From Mesorhizobium sp. INR15 (GTDB lineage: Bacteria > Pseudomonadota > Alphaproteobacteria > Rhizobiales > Rhizobiaceae): a DNA stretch of 64,000 bases. The stretch covers positions 4,412,001 to 4,476,000 of the forward strand of contig NZ_CP045496.1 of NCBI RefSeq assembly GCF_015500075.1. Reading direction: 5' to 3'. Position 1 is the first letter of the stretch. Each line of letters opens with the position of its first letter. Positions 7,772 through 16,373 of the stretch are shown here, one piece after another. The notes beneath the pieces were generated by a model. That model saw nothing but the letters and a program-made list of their open reading frames with translations. It had not been told where the DNA came from and did no database searches. Made by a program: the position numbers and the translations under genes.

Positions 7772-7815
7772 CCTGGCTGTCCCGGACGCAAAGCCAGGGT
7801 CTTTTCGCGTCCGGG
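7772..7815 (-). ncRNA. Structured leader element, copy 2, with two exclusive hairpins
   Basis: CCTGGCT (7772) can pair with AGCCAGG (7792), or CCCGGACGC (7781) can pair with GCGTCCGGG (7807); the two stems overlap and exclude each other. Read on the reverse strand it shares CCCTGGCTT, GCGT and AGCCAGG with the element at 1817-1850, and sits about 100 bp before the PtsN-like start. This is the geometry of an attenuator or leader switch, but no ligand or family can be named. Confidence 0.35.
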
Positions 7816-8137
7816 CTAAAGGCCTGCTTTGAGGCGCTGCGGCTCTCGCCGGAAATTTAGCCTGAAAATATTCATAGCAACTCGGATGTAGTGAAAGGTT
7901 TTTCGAAATCAAGCTGCGCCCAAAGCGGCGGCCGCTTTAGAGTTATCCGATAGAAGGAAATAACCCGGACCGGCCCATTAGCGCCTCTCGTGCCTTGGTT
8001 GGCGGTTCGTGGTCCATGATCCTGGCGTGTAGGCAATGAGCATTGCAAAATCTTCGCAATCGAATGCGTGAAGAGAATTCATAATCGCAACCTTTGGTCC
8101 AAGAGATGTTAAACAGAACGCATCGGCATGCAGAAAT

Positions 8138-8168
8138 ATTGCACTGAAATCCCATTTAATTTCGCTTG
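8138..8168 (+). promoter_or_regulatory. 31-bp LysR-type motif, site A
   Basis: Reads ATTGCACTGAAAT-CCC-ATTTAATTTCGCTTG. Aligns without gaps to sites B-E. It lies 130 bp before the small frame at 8299 and upstream of the histidine kinase gene. The final TTG can form part of a -35 box (CTTGAC). Confidence 0.55.
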
Positions 8169-8298
8169 ACGAACAGAACCGCCTCCTGCTTGCTGGCTGG
8201 GCGCGAACAGGCCGCGCCAACATCTGAAAGCGGATTATGACGGTCGTCCAGGCTTTTCGGTCATCGCCGGTTCTGGTTCAACAAAGGAAGCTACCGTG

Positions 8299-8466
8299 AT
8301 GAAAAGGCTTGCACCTGCAGTTGTCGTGACAGTGGCCAGTTATGTCAGAGAATCATCGTCGGCGAACCCAAAGCGCATGATTAGACTGAACGGGTCGGCG
8401 CGAATGGCGATCTGCTGGAGGAGGTCCGCAGGGCATTTGCGATGGTCGAAGACATCATGGCGATAA
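8299..8466 (+). CDS. Uncertain small frame, perhaps a frameshifted remnant (55 aa)
   Basis: ATG 8299 follows AAGGAAG. The product starts MKRLAPAVVVTVASYVRE. After about 34 residues the composition changes: the frame becomes W/R/S-rich while a neighbouring frame reads GDLLEEVRRAFAMVEDIM, which looks like real helical protein. That suggests a frameshift and a broken gene. It lies between motif site A and the kinase gene. No family recognised. Confidence 0.3.
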   Translation: MKRLAPAVVVTVASYVRESSSANPKRMIRLNGSARMAICWRRSAGHLRWSKTSWR

Positions 8467-8592
8467 GGGATCGTCCCGCGCTTAGATCATGCCCGCGAAA
8501 AGGCTCGGCTGGACAAGGAGGACAGAGTGTGACGATCACAGCGGGAGCGCGATTTCCCTGGCTTCGTCAATGACCTGTAGGGGACGGCTTTC

Positions 8593-9450
8593 ATGAAAGG
8601 CAGCGTGTATCCATCCGAAACACAGCCACAATCTCAGACGGAGCGGGACGGGCGCTCTCAGGTGCCGGACACCCCCCTCGATGCCCGAACCGCAGTCGAA
8701 CAACGCGAGCATGCGACGCATCGGCTTGCCGCGTTGGGTGAAATGACGGGCGGCATTGCCCATGATTTCAGAAACCTCCTGGCAGTCATCGAGTCCGGAC
8801 TGAGGTTTGCCGAAAAAAGCGCCGACAAGCCCGAACGTGTGCGGGCCTACATCGCGATGGCGCGGGAAGGAATCGATCGTGGGATCGAATTAACCTCGCA
8901 GCTGCTCGCTTTTGCAAAGCATCAGGAACTCGATGCTCATGCTGGCGACTTGAATGAATTCCTCAGGTCCTTCGAGCCATTCCTGAGGTATGGCGCCGGA
9001 CCCGATGTACGCGTCAAGCTTGAACTTGGTTCCGGTATTCCGGACTGCCTGATCGATCCCGCACTGTTCGACGCTGCGGTGCTTAATCTCGTCGTCAACG
9101 CGCGGGATGCCATGCCAAATGGCGGCGAGATCCGGGTCGTCACCGAGCGATTGGTGCAGACGACTGCGGCACCTGACCCGCCGGGGCCGGGAACCTACGT
9201 CTGTGTTCGCGTCAAAGACCAAGGTTGCGGCATGAGCGCGGAAGTCTTGCGAAAGGCGTTCGATCCTTTTTTCACGACGAAGGGCGAGAAGGGTACCGGC
9301 ATCGGGCTGTCGCAGGTGCATGCATTGACGCAGATGGTTGGTGGTCATGTTCGCATTGCGAGTGAACCAGGGATTGGAACCACAGTCGACCTCCTGTTCC
9401 CGTCAATCCAACCGGACGCCAAAGCGCCGTCAGGAATTCCTATAATTTGA
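8593..9450 (+). CDS. Sensor-less histidine kinase (285 aa)
   Basis: Two-component kinase of the NtrB-like H-box type: GGIAHDFRNLLAVIE holds the phosphorylated histidine, then N box LNLVVNARDAM, G1 VKDQGCGM, F box FDPFFTTK and G2 GTGIGLSQV. The first 40 residues are hydrophilic; there is no membrane span and no PAS or GAF domain, so input must come through a partner. No response regulator is adjacent. It converges with the LysR gene and overlaps its end by 11 bp. Motif site A lies upstream, so it may belong to the LysR regulon. Confidence 0.88.
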   Translation: MKGSVYPSETQPQSQTERDGRSQVPDTPLDARTAVEQREHATHRLAALGEMTGGIAHDFRNLLAVIESGLRFAEKSADKPERVRAYIAMAREGIDRGIELTSQLLAFAKHQELDAHAGDLNEFLRSFEPFLRYGAGPDVRVKLELGSGIPDCLIDPALFDAAVLNLVVNARDAMPNGGEIRVVTERLVQTTAAPDPPGPGTYVCVRVKDQGCGMSAEVLRKAFDPFFTTKGEKGTGIGLSQVHALTQMVGGHVRIASEPGIGTTVDLLFPSIQPDAKAPSGIPII

Positions 9451-10291
9451 CATCGCCGGCTGCGACGGCATGCAACCCTGCCAAGGCAGGACCTACCACG
9501 CTCTCGTCGGCGTTTGCGGATTGCACCGCATAAACCGGATAGGAGAACTGCGGCATTTCAGGGACAAGATGCAACCGGCCGGCCGCTATGTGAGGCTGCA
9601 CTGAGCTCATTCTGAAATATCCCGAGCCGCCAGTCGCAAGAACGTAGTTCAGTGCGAGCGGACCGAGATCGAAAGAAAGATCGGGCGCGGCACTCGGGAA
9701 ATTCATCCCGTGGTGCAGTCCAAAATCCGGCCCCCAATCCATATAGACATAATCGGATTCGTCCAGCAGGCGTGCTTCGGCATTGGTAGTCACGAGGACG
9801 AGTTTTTCATCCAGAAGCAGATCGATCTTCAAACCAGGTCTGTGCGGAGGCGCGTACATGATCGCTAAGTCAACCATTCCCGACGCGACCTGATTGATCA
9901 AATCCTGCGGCACATCGACGTGTACGCGGAGTGCAATATCCTGAAGCGAGCCGCGCATCCATCGGACCCAATCGAGCAGAAGGGGTTGCGCAAGGCTGAC
10001 TTCGCTGCCGACCGTCAGAACAGCCCGACGTCCCTCAGGTACGGCAACCTGATGAAGGGTGCGCTGCCACAACTGGACGAACATCGGGGCGTGACGCAGG
10101 AACTGCTCGCCGGCAGGGGTGAGCGAGGCCCCGCCTTTGTGCCGAACGAAAAGCGCCCGGCCAAGTTGCTGCTCGAGGTTGCGGATTCGTGCGCTCACTG
10201 TCGTCTGGGCGACATTCAAACGTTCAGAGGCCCGAATGAAACTCCCTGTCGAAACGATCTCTATGAAGGTGCGGGCGAGTTCAATGTCCAT
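9440..10291 (-). CDS. LysR-family regulator 1 (283 aa)
   Basis: ATG 10291 starts MDIELARTFIEIVSTGSF, a canonical LysR N-terminus, with helix-turn-helix AQTTVSARIRNLEQQLGRALF. The effector domain contains DYVYMDWGPDFGLHHG, a block shared almost exactly with LysR 2 (22185-23030), so the two are paralogues sensing perhaps related signals. The gene is divergent from the cytochrome c gene, and motif site B begins 19 bp upstream of its start, the classical autoregulatory LysR layout. Effector unknown. Confidence 0.9.
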   Translation of the reverse strand: MDIELARTFIEIVSTGSFIRASERLNVAQTTVSARIRNLEQQLGRALFVRHKGGASLTPAGEQFLRHAPMFVQLWQRTLHQVAVPEGRRAVLTVGSEVSLAQPLLLDWVRWMRGSLQDIALRVHVDVPQDLINQVASGMVDLAIMYAPPHRPGLKIDLLLDEKLVLVTTNAEARLLDESDYVYMDWGPDFGLHHGMNFPSAAPDLSFDLGPLALNYVLATGGSGYFRMSSVQPHIAAGRLHLVPEMPQFSYPVYAVQSANADESVVGPALAGLHAVAAGDVKL

Positions 10292-10309
10292 ATCGAACAT
10301 AGCATAAAA

Positions 10310-10340
10310 ATTGCGCTTAAATGTCAATGAATTTCGTTTG
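10310..10340 (+). promoter_or_regulatory. 31-bp LysR-type motif, site B
   Basis: Reads ATTGCGCTTAAAT-GTC-AATGAATTTCGTTTG. Located between LysR 1 and the divergent cytochrome c gene (ATG 10450). Contains the short dyad TTGCGCTTAA. Best-placed of the five sites for LysR binding. Confidence 0.65.
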
Positions 10341-10449
10341 CTAGATAGAAAGCGCGAGCACTAAGCTTCAAGGAAATCCACCAAGCTTAGCATATTGCCG
10401 CGGGCCGGTTCGGCCGGAATCGGCCCTTAGCCCATAGAAAGAAGCAAAC

Positions 10450-10857
10450 ATGAAATCGACCATGCTTCGATTGGTGACCGCGATTTTCATTGCAGTCGGT
10501 TCGGCCCATGCGCAGGACACGTCATCCGGCAATGCCGAAGCCGGCGCCGTCGTCTTCAAGAGGTGCATGGCCTGCCACATGGTCGGTCCTGATGCAAAGA
10601 ACGGAGCAGGTCCGGTCTTGAACGGGGTCGTCGGCCGAGCGGCTGGTGTGTATCCAGATTACAGTTATTCCGCGGCGAACAAGAATTCGGGTTTGACCTG
10701 GGATGAGCCGACGCTGACGATCTATCTGCACGCGCCGCGCAAACTGGTGCCCGGCACAAAGATGACATTCGCCGGTCTCAACAAGGATCAGGAGATCGCC
10801 GACGTGATCGCCTATCTGAAACAGTTCAACGCTCAAGGCCAGAAGGTCGGCCCCTGA
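10450..10857 (+). CDS. Periplasmic class I cytochrome c (135 aa)
   Basis: An N-terminal signal peptide (MKSTMLRLVTAIFIAVGSAHA) ends at an AHA site. Haem is attached at CMACH (C39, C42, H43) and the axial methionine is in PGTKMTF. The 12-13 kDa mature size and YLKQFN end fit the cytochrome c550/c2 group that delivers electrons to a terminal oxidase. Motif site B precedes it. With the split oxidase subunit I at 17-21 kb under a similar motif, the two may have worked in one respiratory branch; that link is inferred. Confidence 0.9.
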   Translation: MKSTMLRLVTAIFIAVGSAHAQDTSSGNAEAGAVVFKRCMACHMVGPDAKNGAGPVLNGVVGRAAGVYPDYSYSAANKNSGLTWDEPTLTIYLHAPRKLVPGTKMTFAGLNKDQEIADVIAYLKQFNAQGQKVGP

Positions 10858-10897
10858 GTCAGGCGGGCGACCTGTCCCGGCTACAAAGCATAACTCG

Positions 10898-11110
10898 ATG
10901 AAATTTCTCCTGCATCAGGGTCTGGGGTATTCCACGATCCATCAGATCGGTGACTACCTACGCAGTCATGGTACGGGCCATCACTGGATCGAGCGATATC
11001 GCGGTGACATCTTCGTTTTCGTGTCAGATGAAGCCGACGAGGTAATCCTTAGAAAAGAATTCTCCGGCTTTCTCGATGCTGTCGACGACACGGAGACGGA
11101 CGGGACATGA
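10898..11110 (+). CDS. Hypothetical protein (70 aa), coupled to DUF488 gene
   Basis: Starts MKFLLHQGLGYSTIHQIGDYL and continues with many aromatic and acidic residues; no signal peptide, membrane span or cysteine. The sequence HQIGDYLRSHGTGHHWIERY is histidine-rich. Its stop overlaps the next start (ATGA), which supports translation. No family recognised. Likely part of the cytochrome c operon (40 bp gap). Confidence 0.55.
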   Translation: MKFLLHQGLGYSTIHQIGDYLRSHGTGHHWIERYRGDIFVFVSDEADEVILRKEFSGFLDAVDDTETDGT

Positions 11111-11487
11111 CGTCGATGACCGAAAAGATATTCAACGAGAGAGTAAAAATGAAACGGGCATATGAGAGCCCTGCCGCCGACGATGGCAAGCGAGTGTTGG
11201 TTGACCGGCTTTGGCCGCGCGGGGTCAGGAAGACCGAAGCCGCTATCGACCATTGGATGAAGGAACTCGCGCCAAGCACCGAGCTTCGAAAATGGTTCGG
11301 ACACGATCCCGCCCGCTGGGAGGAGTTCCGTCGGCGATACGCGGCGGAAATCCGTGAGCATCGCGATGAACTCGACCGACTGCGCAACCTGATACGGGAG
11401 GGCGCCGTCACACTCGTATACTCGGCTCATGACGAGGCCCACAACGATGCCGTCGTCCTCAAAGAGGTTCTGCTGAGACATCGATAG
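11107..11487 (+). CDS. DUF488/YeaO-family protein (126 aa)
   Basis: Contains KRAYESPAADDGKRVLVDRLWPRGV, the YeaO-like DUF488 signature (shown here in two parts: KRAYESP and RVLVDRLWPRGV), then HWMKELAPSTELRKWFGHD, WEEFRRRY and LVYSAHDEAHNDAVVL. Family function is not established. The start overlaps the previous stop; an internal ATG at 11149 with GAGAGAG upstream is an alternative nearer to the usual family start. A second, more distant DUF488 protein is encoded at 23099. Confidence 0.85.
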   Translation: MTSMTEKIFNERVKMKRAYESPAADDGKRVLVDRLWPRGVRKTEAAIDHWMKELAPSTELRKWFGHDPARWEEFRRRYAAEIREHRDELDRLRNLIREGAVTLVYSAHDEAHNDAVVLKEVLLRHR

Positions 11488-11634
11488 AGACGTCACGTCG
11501 CTCCCGGACTGCCACTGGCTTCAAAGGAATAGCGCGTGCGATCACGACGGCGACAACAAACTCGTCTCACCGGAGCCAAACCAGAGAAAACTCATCCAAT
11601 CATCGATTGGCGCATTCTGTTGAGGAGAGAAACA

Positions 11635-12291
11635 ATGAAGTTCTTTGTCGATACAGCCGATATTTCTGAAATTCGCGAGCTTGCCGCCGCTGGCGTTGTC
11701 GATGGGGTGACCACAAACCCATCCCTTGTCGCAAAGACCGGTCGGCCGATCAGGGATGTGATCAAGGAGATTTGCCAGACAATTGAGGGCCCGGTTTCAG
11801 CGGAAGTCACGGCGATCCAGTTCGATGGCATGATTGCCGAGGGAAACCGTTTGGCAAGCATTGCCGCCAATGTGGTCGTCAAGGTGCCGTCGACCTGGGA
11901 TGGATTCAGGGCTTGCCGGGCGCTCAGTCAGCTCGGACACAAGGTTAATGTCACACTGTGCTTTTCAGCCAACCAGGCACTGCTCGCAGCCAAGGCAGGC
12001 GCGACCTTCATTTCGCCGTTCGTCGGCAGGCTCGACGATCTCGGGCTGGATGGCATGGAAGTGATCCGAGAAATCCGCACGATCTACGACAACGACAAAT
12101 CCTTCAAGACGCAAATCCTCGCCTCTTCAATGCGCACCCCTCTCCATGTCAAACACGCTGCGATCGCAGGCGCCGATATCGCGACCGTGCCACCGGCGGT
12201 GCTCAGAAACCTCGCCAAACACCCACTCACCGATAAGGGCTTAGCCTCCTTTCTCGCCGACTGGCGTAAGACGGGGCAAGCGATCCTGTAA
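11635..12291 (+). CDS. Transaldolase / fructose-6-phosphate aldolase-like protein (218 aa)
   Basis: Short TalC/FSA-type TIM barrel that cleaves or transfers three-carbon units between sugar phosphates in the cytoplasm. ATG 11635 has GAGGAGAG upstream. Motifs: MKFFVDTADISEI, GVTTNPSLVAK, VVVKVPSTWDG with the Schiff-base lysine, VNVTLCFSANQALLAAKAGA and ISPFVGRLDD. Length is normal for the small class. It probably closes the operon led by cytochrome c, though a 147-bp gap separates it from the DUF488 gene. Confidence 0.88.
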   Translation: MKFFVDTADISEIRELAAAGVVDGVTTNPSLVAKTGRPIRDVIKEICQTIEGPVSAEVTAIQFDGMIAEGNRLASIAANVVVKVPSTWDGFRACRALSQLGHKVNVTLCFSANQALLAAKAGATFISPFVGRLDDLGLDGMEVIREIRTIYDNDKSFKTQILASSMRTPLHVKHAAIAGADIATVPPAVLRNLAKHPLTDKGLASFLADWRKTGQAIL

Positions 12292-12329
12292 TTGCCCACT
12301 GTGGAATCATTGAGGAAGCCATCATAAAA

Positions 12330-12360
12330 ATTGCACTCAATTACCGATTAAATTCGTTTG
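12330..12360 (+). promoter_or_regulatory. 31-bp LysR-type motif, site C
   Basis: Reads ATTGCACTCAATT-ACC-GATTAAATTCGTTTG, with the dyad AATTGCACTCAATT. It is 195 bp before the Rieske/FAD reductase start in a non-coding stretch (12292-12555). Confidence 0.6.
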
Positions 12361-12555
12361 CATGATACCGGGGATGGCGGGAAACTGGGGTGCGAAAACC
12401 ACTCAGCCCAATGCGTGACGTGCTCGGAATGTTTGGCGCAAGTGGTGCTGAAAATCTGAAGGCGCACTAGCCAGGCAGAAGGTATCCCGAAGCAGTGGGG
12501 ATTGCCGCTTCGCCGGACGAGCGATTTTGACACAGGATCGCCAAGGGAGAAGAAA

Positions 12556-14091
12556 ATGGCTGAAGGCCAGACCAAATTAGTCGGACCGGATCTGGTCCAG
12601 GGCATCGCGTTGTCCGACCTTCCCGATGGCGGAAAGCTTGTCGGGCATTGCGGTGACGAGCAGGTGTTGCTGGTGCGCCGAGGGACCAAGGTCTTCGCCA
12701 CCGCGGCGACATGCACACATTACGGCGGGCCGCTTGTCGAAGGTCTTGTGGTGGGGGATACTATCCGTTGTCCCTGGCATCACGCGTGCTTCGATTTGCG
12801 CACAGGCGAGGCCTTGCACGCCCCTGCCTTCAATCCACTCGCTTGCTGGTCGGTGGAACAGCGCGACGATCGGATATTCGTTGGCGAGAAGCGCAAGTGG
12901 ACAGCGCCAAAGCCGCGCGACGGAAGCGCTGGCCAGATACCTGGGAAAATCGTCATTGTCGGTGGCGGCGCGGCTGGTTTCGCGGCGGCCGAAACACTGC
13001 GGCGCGAGCATTACAATGGCATCATCGTCATGATCAGCGATGACCAGGCGCCACCCTTCGACCGACCGAACCTCTCCAAGGACTACCTCGCCGGAAAGGC
13101 ACCGGAGGATTGGATTCCGCTTCGGGGGGAGAAGTTTTATTCACAAAACAACATAGACATACGTCTCAATACGAAGGCCGTCCACATCGACTTGCATTCC
13201 CGCGAGGTTGTCCTCGCGGATCAAGGCAGGATTCCTTACGACAGGCTGCTGCTTGCCACGGGGGCCGAACCGGTTCGCCTAACCATCCCCGGCGCCGACC
13301 AGCCACACGTTCACACGCTGCGCTCATTCGCAGACTGCAAGGCGATCATCGAGCGAGCCACGACTGCGCGGCGCGCCATTGTGCTTGGCGCGAGCTTCAT
13401 TGGCCTGGAAGTTGCGGCGGCCCTGCGCTCGCGCGGCATCGACGTTCATGTCGTGGCGCCAGATAAGCGGCCTATGGAGCGGATCCTGGGTCCACAGATG
13501 GGCGACTTCATCCGCGCCCTTCATGAGGAGAACGGTGTTGTTTTTCATCTTGAGGACACAGCGAATGATATCGATGGCAGCAAGGTGAAACTCAGCAGTG
13601 GTGGCACGGTGGCGTCGGACTTCGTCGTGGCCGGCATCGGCGTGCGACCGCGGATCGGGCTCGCCGAAAGGGCTGGGCTCAGCCTCGATCGCGGCGTTGT
13701 CGTGAACGCCTTTCTGGAAACAAGCGCTTCGGGAGTCTTCGCGGCCGGCGACATTGCGCGGTGGCCCGATCCTCACAGCGGCGAGAACATTCGGGTCGAG
13801 CATTGGGTGGTTGCAGAAAGACAGGGGCGAACTGCAGCTCTCAACATGCTCGGCCATCGCGAGAAATTCGCCGCCGTGCCGTTCTTCTGGAGCCAGCATT
13901 ACGATGTTCCCATCAACTATGTCGGCCATGCCGAGCAATGGGATGAGATCGCGGTCGATGGAGACATCGCAGCCAGGGATTGCCTGCTCCGCTTCAAACG
14001 CGAAGGACGCACGCTGGCTGTCGCTTCGATCTTCCGCGACATCGAGAGCCTGGAGGCCGAGGTGGAAATGGAGCACCAAATGGCAACCTAG
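12556..14091 (+). CDS. Rieske [2Fe-2S]-FAD/NAD reductase, AIFM3-like (511 aa)
   Basis: ATG 12556 has GGGAGAAG upstream. Residues 1-105 form a Rieske domain with CTH (C53, H55) and CPWH (C72, H75). Then a pyridine nucleotide-disulphide oxidoreductase fold: FAD site IVIVGGGAAGFAAAE, NAD site AIVLGASFIGLEVAAALRSRG and a second FAD contact GVFAAGDIARW. This fusion matches AIF-like / ferredoxin reductase proteins that pass electrons from NAD(P)H to a 2Fe-2S centre. Motif site C is upstream. It is followed by a 97-aa protein and a universal stress protein, probably in one unit. Electron acceptor unknown. Confidence 0.9.
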   Translation: MAEGQTKLVGPDLVQGIALSDLPDGGKLVGHCGDEQVLLVRRGTKVFATAATCTHYGGPLVEGLVVGDTIRCPWHHACFDLRTGEALHAPAFNPLACWSVEQRDDRIFVGEKRKWTAPKPRDGSAGQIPGKIVIVGGGAAGFAAAETLRREHYNGIIVMISDDQAPPFDRPNLSKDYLAGKAPEDWIPLRGEKFYSQNNIDIRLNTKAVHIDLHSREVVLADQGRIPYDRLLLATGAEPVRLTIPGADQPHVHTLRSFADCKAIIERATTARRAIVLGASFIGLEVAAALRSRGIDVHVVAPDKRPMERILGPQMGDFIRALHEENGVVFHLEDTANDIDGSKVKLSSGGTVASDFVVAGIGVRPRIGLAERAGLSLDRGVVVNAFLETSASGVFAAGDIARWPDPHSGENIRVEHWVVAERQGRTAALNMLGHREKFAAVPFFWSQHYDVPINYVGHAEQWDEIAVDGDIAARDCLLRFKREGRTLAVASIFRDIESLEAEVEMEHQMAT

Positions 14092-14171
14092 CAAACGCTC
14101 TCGGGCACCGGAGAGCGCGCAACCAGCATAGCGAAGAGGTGTGTCGTCGTAAGCGAAAGGAGTTCGAAATT

Positions 14172-14465
14172 ATGTCGACTACGCAACAGGAACTTGAAAC
14201 TACTGGCGGATTGCGCCCGGTTGCCGCTCACCACTATTCAAAGATTGTCGAGTTCGCCAAGGAGGTTGCTAGGGAAGCGTCCGATGAGACGCTGACCTCG
14301 GTTGAAATCTTCTCGGACAGCGGCCACTGGTACTGCCGGGTCCGTCGCGGCGATGAAAAGACCCGGCCAATGGGTCCCTACACCAAACAGCAGGCTGAGC
14401 GGATCCAGGAGGCACGGAGAATGTTGATCGCCAAAAGCGGTACCGCTCGGATCATGTTCGAGTAG
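14172..14465 (+). CDS. Hypothetical protein (97 aa)
   Basis: ATG 14172 follows AAAGGAG. The protein contains HHYSKIVEFAKEVAREASDE and a C-terminal half with SVEIFSDSGHWYCRVRRGDEKTR and GPYTKQQAERIQEARRML. It is soluble, with no recognised domain; the aromatic Trp-Tyr-Cys-Arg segment and charged helices suggest a small two-layer fold. It sits 80 bp after the Rieske reductase gene on the same strand. Confidence 0.65.
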   Translation: MSTTQQELETTGGLRPVAAHHYSKIVEFAKEVAREASDETLTSVEIFSDSGHWYCRVRRGDEKTRPMGPYTKQQAERIQEARRMLIAKSGTARIMFE

Positions 14466-14668
14466 GGCGGCGACCTTCGCGATCACGCCCGCCGGCGCAC
14501 TTCTAGCTACAAGGATCTTTCGTCATCAAGTTTTTTGAAACGTTGGCGGACGGCCCTCCGGCTCTTAATGGTTGCCGCATTGTGAAACCGTGTTTCGCGG
14601 CAGGACGTCTGTTGACGTTTTCCATAGCCGAGCCGGCATCGCCTCCAACCCATGGAAGGAAAGGTCCA

Positions 14669-15490
14669 ATGGGCTACAAGTCAATCGTTCTCAATCTCGA
14701 CATCGACGGTATGGTCGCCCCTGTTATCAAGTTCGGTGTCGATCTGGCCCAGCGCTTCGATGCGCGCCTGATAGGTCTCTCGGCTGCCGACGTTTCCCCG
14801 CCTGTTGTAATGGAAGGAGGAGTGGCCTTCGAAGGAGAGAGCATGATGCGCCAGCGGAAGAACATCGAGCGACGAATTGAGGACCTCCGCTGCGAGTTCG
14901 AAGGCCTCGCTGGCGCAACTGTTGATACAGAATGGCGTGGGGCTGTGGGCAATCCGACCCGCTTGCGGATAGACACGGCGCGCGTTGCCGATCTAATCGT
15001 CACAGCGTCGCCCGAGGGCGCCTCTTCTGGGAACGTTCATCGATCCACAGATATCGGCAATCTGATCCTCCAGGCGGGGCGACCTGTGCTGGTCACTTCG
15101 ACCAACCAGGAACATTTCGTGGCCAACAAGGCTCTTGTCGCGTGGAAGAGCACGCGTGAAGCCAGACGTGCCGTCTTCGATGCCATGCCCTTTTTGCAAA
15201 TGGCTCGGGAAGTTCGCGTGATCACGATCGACGATGATGCAACGGATGAAACTTGGAATAGCCTGACCGCTGTTGTCGCCTACCTTTCTTTTCACGGCGT
15301 AAAGGCGAAGGCGGAAGTATTTCCGGAAAAATCCGATGGACAAGTGATCGCTGATGTCGCCGATGCAATGCATGCGGATTTGGTTGTATCCGGCGCCTAC
15401 GGCCACAGCAGATTCAGGGAATGGATTTTCGGCGGCGCTACCCGTTCGCTGCTTGAAAATGATGGGCTCAATCGTTTTTTGTCGAATTGA
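14669..15490 (+). CDS. Universal stress protein, two-domain (273 aa)
   Basis: Tandem UspA-like fold. ATG 14669 follows GGAAGGAAAGG. Domain 1 begins YKSIVLNLDIDG and ends RPVLVTS; domain 2 begins KALVAWKSTREARRAV and contains GAYGHSRFREWIFGGATRSLL, the ATP-binding loop of UspA proteins. The first domain lacks a clear GxxGxxxxxxxxG loop (SPEGASSGN). Such proteins support survival under energy or oxygen stress. Paralogue at 25336-26193. Followed at 207 bp by a CBS-domain gene. Confidence 0.88.
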   Translation: MGYKSIVLNLDIDGMVAPVIKFGVDLAQRFDARLIGLSAADVSPPVVMEGGVAFEGESMMRQRKNIERRIEDLRCEFEGLAGATVDTEWRGAVGNPTRLRIDTARVADLIVTASPEGASSGNVHRSTDIGNLILQAGRPVLVTSTNQEHFVANKALVAWKSTREARRAVFDAMPFLQMAREVRVITIDDDATDETWNSLTAVVAYLSFHGVKAKAEVFPEKSDGQVIADVADAMHADLVVSGAYGHSRFREWIFGGATRSLLENDGLNRFLSN

Positions 15491-15697
15491 TCCTAAGGTA
15501 CGAACTGTCGACAGGAATCGTCAGCGGACAAATCCGAGCAGGCCAATGCACGAACAGCATACGCGTTCACCGACCCTCGCGGTCAGATTCGGCTCGGCCA
15601 GCTAAGATGGCGGGAACAGGCGGTAACACGCTGCTCGCCCTGACGGGCTTGGTCATGCTGGATATCCCTTTCGACGGAGGCAGGAAAGGACGACCAG

Positions 15698-16138
15698 ATG
15701 CTCGTCGATAAAGTCATGCCTGCAGCCTGCAACAGACTCGTCACGATTGGATATGATGCGCCCTTGCTTGAAGCAGCGCGACTGCTTGGCGGTTCACCGG
15801 ACCTCGTCGTCGTCTGCGGCTCCGATGGGCTTTTGAAAGGCGTGATTACGAAAACGGATATCGTAAGGCAGATAGGCCAATGTCAGGGTTCCACCTGCAA
15901 GATCGCCGCATCATTGGTGATGACCCAGGATGTCACCATCTGCCGACCGACGGATTGGTTACGTGACATCTGGTTGATCATGAAGGTGCGACGGCTGAGA
16001 AACATTCCTGTCATCGACGCAGCATCTCGGCCGATCGGGGTGCTCAACGCGCGCGAGGCGCTCGAGGCTCTCATGCAGGAGGTCGAACAAGAGGAGACGC
16101 TGTTGCGCGACTATGTCATGTGCGTTGGTTATCGTTGA
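15698..16138 (+). CDS. CBS-domain pair protein (146 aa)
   Basis: Stand-alone Bateman module, usually an adenine-nucleotide sensor. First CBS: KVMPAACNRLVTIGYDAPLLEAARLL and GVITKTDIVRQI; second CBS: VMTQDVTICRPTDWLRDIWLIM, NIPVIDAASRPIGVLNAREALEALM (read in segments). A cysteine pair at GQCQGSTCK lies between the two. GGAAAGGA precedes the ATG. Its partner is not evident; the USP gene upstream is a frequent neighbour of CBS proteins in hypoxia regulons. Confidence 0.85.
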   Translation: MLVDKVMPAACNRLVTIGYDAPLLEAARLLGGSPDLVVVCGSDGLLKGVITKTDIVRQIGQCQGSTCKIAASLVMTQDVTICRPTDWLRDIWLIMKVRRLRNIPVIDAASRPIGVLNAREALEALMQEVEQEETLLRDYVMCVGYR

Positions 16139-16373
16139 TGGACGTATATGCCGTAACCAAGCTAACTTCTCGGCAGGTGTGCCTGTCGAACAGGAAATGG
16201 CATTCTCCCTTGGTACGCTGGTGCTGTCGCCAAACTCCGGCCGCGCTCCTCAAATCGTTCGACGCTGAATCACATTTCGCGATAGCATGTCGCACCGAAA
16301 ATTCGGCGAAGCAGGATGCCAACAAGATGGCCCTGACTGCTGACCCGCAGGACTACCGGAAGCCGCAAGCTGA

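Larger units (their letters stand above)
7677..8298. other. Intergenic region with palindrome, hairpins and a LysR-type motif
   Basis: Contains the palindrome CGAAACGCGTTTCG (7709), hairpin leader copy 2 (7772-7815), an inverted repeat AAAGCGGCGGCCGCTTT (7922-7938) and the 31-bp motif at 8138. Reverse-strand frames at 7943-8223 have no ribosome site and are not called. Confidence 0.55.
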
